Shown piece by piece: positions 23,640-25,491 of a stretch of 25,491 nt of DNA. The notes beneath the pieces are model-generated. The model did no database searches. It saw only the letters and a program-made list of their open reading frames with translations, and was not told where the DNA came from. Every line of letters starts with the position of its first letter. The first letter of the stretch is position 1. Where the stretch lies: the NCBI GenBank assembly GCA_002316005.1, contig DCIM01000007.1:1-25491 (forward strand). The letters are read 5' to 3'. The translations under genes were made by a program, and so were the position numbers. Origin of the DNA: Prevotellaceae bacterium UBA1726. GTDB lineage: Bacteria > Bacteroidota > Bacteroidia > Bacteroidales > Bacteroidaceae.

Positions 23640-24467
23640 CTACGCGTCAAACACAATCATATCTGCAAGCTGGAGGAAATAATCATTCGACCAGATATCC
23701 AATTCACGCTTGTCGATGACATACGGCATCACATCCGCCTTCACATTATCAATGTTTGTTGCGGCAAGTTTCTCCTTCAGCAAAGCCACAAAACCCTCCT
23801 TCGTCAGTTCCATACCATTGAATTCCCTAGCCCTCACCTGCAGATGTTGGAAATCCAGCGGCACCCTGTGGCGAACATACCATTCGAAATCATACCAGTC
23901 GCGGCCTTTCACACGATTCTTCCACTGGCGGAATATGAGGGCATGCATCTTCCCCGCATATAGGTCGGGAAGCGAGAAGCAACGAGTAGCAAAAGAAAAC
24001 GGTTGCATGAGCAGTTTCTGCTCTGTGTTGAATTCAAGAGGCGGATTCACATCAACCTCAATCTTTATCTTAAGCGATTTCTCGGTCTGAAAGGTGAGGT
24101 TATACACATCGGTGTTGTCCTTCAGAAAAGCCGACTCCACCTTGCCGAAGTTTTGCTTGTCCTTTCTCGTTATCGTCACCTCCCTACCCAACAGGCGTGC
24201 CTCTTCAATGATAGCCGGGAAATACGATTCCAGACTAAAGTCTGGGTTCTTCTTCAATAGCGAGAAATCCATATCCTCCGAATAACGCCTCAGTCCATGG
24301 AAAATACGGAGACAGGTACCACCATAGAAAGCCGCCTCCTTGAAAAAGCCACCACGATAGAGGCCGCTCAGCACCACCTGCTGCATCACCTCATACAAAG
24401 CATTCCGTCGGTCGTTGTCACTCTCGAGCGTATGCTGCCGAATCATCTGGTCAAATATGTCGCTCAT
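23640..24467 (-). CDS. abiEii: AbiEii-family nucleotidyltransferase toxin
   Basis: A 275-residue cytoplasmic protein with AbiEii (DUF1814) motifs: GGTCLR (49-54), the metal-binding pair in SEDMDF with Asp65 and Asp67, a third acidic strand KIEVDV (135-140), AGK (171-173) and KGRDWYDF (187-194). The family adds nucleotides to target RNA (tRNA in studied homologues) and causes growth arrest, aborting phage infection; its partner AbiEi represses the operon (type IV toxin-antitoxin). It overlaps the antitoxin frame by 17 nt, consistent with translational coupling. All key residues are present, so the toxin looks functional. Confidence 0.9.
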   Translation of the reverse strand: MSDIFDQMIRQHTLESDNDRRNALYEVMQQVVLSGLYRGGFFKEAAFYGGTCLRIFHGLRRYSEDMDFSLLKKNPDFSLESYFPAIIEEARLLGREVTITRKDKQNFGKVESAFLKDNTDVYNLTFQTEKSLKIKIEVDVNPPLEFNTEQKLLMQPFSFATRCFSLPDLYAGKMHALIFRQWKNRVKGRDWYDFEWYVRHRVPLDFQHLQVRAREFNGMELTKEGFVALLKEKLAATNIDNVKADVMPYVIDKRELDIWSNDYFLQLADMIVFDA

Positions 24468-25086
24468 GCTTAATGAAGTTTATTAATGCGTTGATACTGT
24501 TTCTCTTTCTGCTCTTCTCGGCACATTGTTCAAGTATGGCCAAGTCGAGGCTGTCAAGTTCGTCCATGTCGAATCGGATATCCTCCTCAAGATAGGTGGC
24601 CACATCCTTCATGAATCGCAGATTAAGGTTCTTGCTGAAGTTTATCACATCACAAAGTGCCTTCTCTGGCGAAGCAATTACGAAAGTGTTCCCACCATCC
24701 GTTTCCATTCGCAGCCCGATATGAAAATACTCCGTCGCACAGTTCTGATAACTGTAGTTGCCCGTAGCATTCTCAAAATCGCGCGAATGCTTTGTCGTTA
24801 CCGAAGTGAGCAGGTACACACGCTCCGGTATGAGCCCATAATAACGCAGAGCATACTCACGCCCCACATACGACGGACCATAGAGATGGTTTGCTATCAA
24901 TTCCCTCGACAGAGGCTTTCCCGACTCCTCCTGACTCACCACATACATACCCTTCTTCAGCCTGATGATACTACCATCAGCCTCAAGTCTGCGAGCCTTC
25001 TCATTGATATGCTTGTTCTTTGGAAAAATCGAAGCAAGCACATTAATGTCAAAAGGAATATTTCCTATGCTATCAAAAGGTGACAT
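24451..25086 (-). CDS. abiEi: AbiEi-family antitoxin and autorepressor
   Basis: A 211-residue protein with an N-terminal winged helix (about 15-60, ending IIRLKKGMYVV) and the AbiEi C-terminal region (YVGREYALRYYGLIPERVY, then ASPEKALCDVI). Homologues bind operator repeats through the winged helix and neutralise AbiEii. The frame is open to 25143, but the promoter -7 box lies at 25113-25120 inside that extension, and ATG 25086 follows AAGGAAG, a good ribosome-binding site, so 25086 is the start. The order antitoxin then toxin, with a 17-nt overlap, is typical. Confidence 0.9.
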   Translation of the reverse strand: MSPFDSIGNIPFDINVLASIFPKNKHINEKARRLEADGSIIRLKKGMYVVSQEESGKPLSRELIANHLYGPSYVGREYALRYYGLIPERVYLLTSVTTKHSRDFENATGNYSYQNCATEYFHIGLRMETDGGNTFVIASPEKALCDVINFSKNLNLRFMKDVATYLEEDIRFDMDELDSLDLAILEQCAEKSRKRNSINALINFIKHERHI

Positions 25087-25112
25087 CTTCCTTATATTAA
25101 TTAATTCGCTTG

Positions 25113-25165
25113 CAAAAATAGTAATATTTCGTACAGAAAACAAATATTTTCCTTATTATCTGTAC
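25113..25165 (-). promoter_or_regulatory. abiE promoter with flanking inverted repeat
   Basis: On the minus strand TTTG (25144-25141), 20 nt, TATTTTTG (25120-25113) is a full promoter. GTACAGA (25131-25137) and TCTGTAC (25159-25165) form a perfect 7-bp inverted repeat centred on 25148, flanking the -33 box. This fits autorepression by AbiEi, which is known to bind inverted repeats in abiE promoters. Confidence 0.75.
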
Positions 25166-25225
25166 AATCTATAACCATTTTTAACCATTACCCCCACTTT
25201 TCTTCCCCCTTCGCGTACCTCCCTC

Positions 25226-25306
25226 CCCGCGTCAGCGCTTTGCGTCCACGTCGTTTTCCCTTTGCGTCGCTGTCGGGTTCTCGGGCTCATTGTGCCCGAG
25301 CCTCTC
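25226..25306 (+). repeat. Intergenic palindromic repeat, copy 3
   Basis: CTTTGCGTCC units (25238 and 25260 regions) lead into hairpin CTCGGGC-7 nt-GCCCGAG (25280-25300). The order and sequence closely follow 21005-21063, apart from small changes, in the same orientation. Confidence 0.8.
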
Positions 25307-25338
25307 CCCGCCTCAGCCCTACTAATCTCGTTTTTTTA

Positions 25339-25471
25339 GTATCTTTAAGCGTGAGCGTGATAAAAGATACGACGGTCGATGTGCAGAAATTGGTTGATAA
25401 TCAATTTAATAAATTGAGTTTCGGCTGCACTCGAGAATTCAAGTGAACTTGATTCTTCTCGTTTGCACGAA
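25339..25471 (+). repeat. Series of inverted repeats at the window end, no gene seen
   Basis: In order: GTATCTTT with AAAGATAC (25339-25370), TTGATAATCAA (25394-25404), overlapping CAATTT-AAT-AAATTG (25402-25416), then a 24-nt imperfect arm pair 25420-25443 with 25448-25471 around a TGAA loop. A GTG-initiated frame (25352-25446) is unconvincing. The stretch may be a regulatory region or ncRNA for a gene beyond the window, or a small mobile repeat. Confidence 0.5.
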
Positions 25472-25491
25472 CCTTCAAACATCAGTGGGGA

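Overview
The window looks like chromosomal DNA from a Bacteroidota member, most likely Prevotella or a close relative. At least six genes have the Bacteroidota-type promoter (TTTG, 19-20 nt, TAnnTTTG). Many products carry signal peptides, some with Prevotella-type C-terminal tails or a type IX secretion (T9SS)-like end. Purine-rich ribosome-binding sites are mostly weak. All functional names come from motif recognition by eye; no database search was run.

Layout. (1) 1-2820: the RNA ligase gene rtcB on the minus strand. Facing it on the plus strand is a short, strongly structured transcript of about 250 nt that ends in its own terminator, then a truncated WYL-family regulator, tRNA-Pro(UGG) and a small unknown ORF. 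rtcB and the short transcript have promoters of the same unusual design: a TACGCA/TGCGTA dyad replaces the -33 box at exactly the same distance from the -7 box. (2) 2816-3524: a gene-poor stretch with operator-like repeats, a perfect 14-bp palindrome, and what looks like the displaced 3' end of a tRNA-Ser gene with its terminator, meaning an integration scar. (3) 3525-4301: a SAM methyltransferase, converging with a three-gene minus-strand operon (12940 to 4305). That operon encodes a secreted C10 cysteine protease, a Lys/Cys-rich exported small protein and a 1775-residue DUF4011/SF1 helicase/nuclease-like protein of a type linked to phage defence. (4) 13294-16462: minus-strand pairs encoding an exported unknown protein plus a serine hydrolase, and a zinc-ribbon protein plus a patatin-like lipase. 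(5) 16658-22536: plus-strand secreted proteins: a T9SS-like small protein, a GxGYxYP/discoidin protein, a beta-rich protein with a Prevotella C-terminal tail, and an Ala/Lys-rich unknown. (6) 22608-25086: minus-strand GH18 chitinase-like protein and an AbiE toxin-antitoxin pair with a dyad at its promoter.

From about 13.1 kb to 25.3 kb the intergenic gaps hold a mosaic of short GC-rich palindromic repeats, including one identical 46-nt block present twice. All recognisable copies have the same orientation whatever the direction of the neighbouring genes. None was seen in the first 13 kb.

The most interesting region is 1330-1940. It suggests an RNA-repair module in which RtcB is co-regulated with a previously unrecognised structured RNA by a shared activator. 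The second is the protease/small protein/helicase operon.
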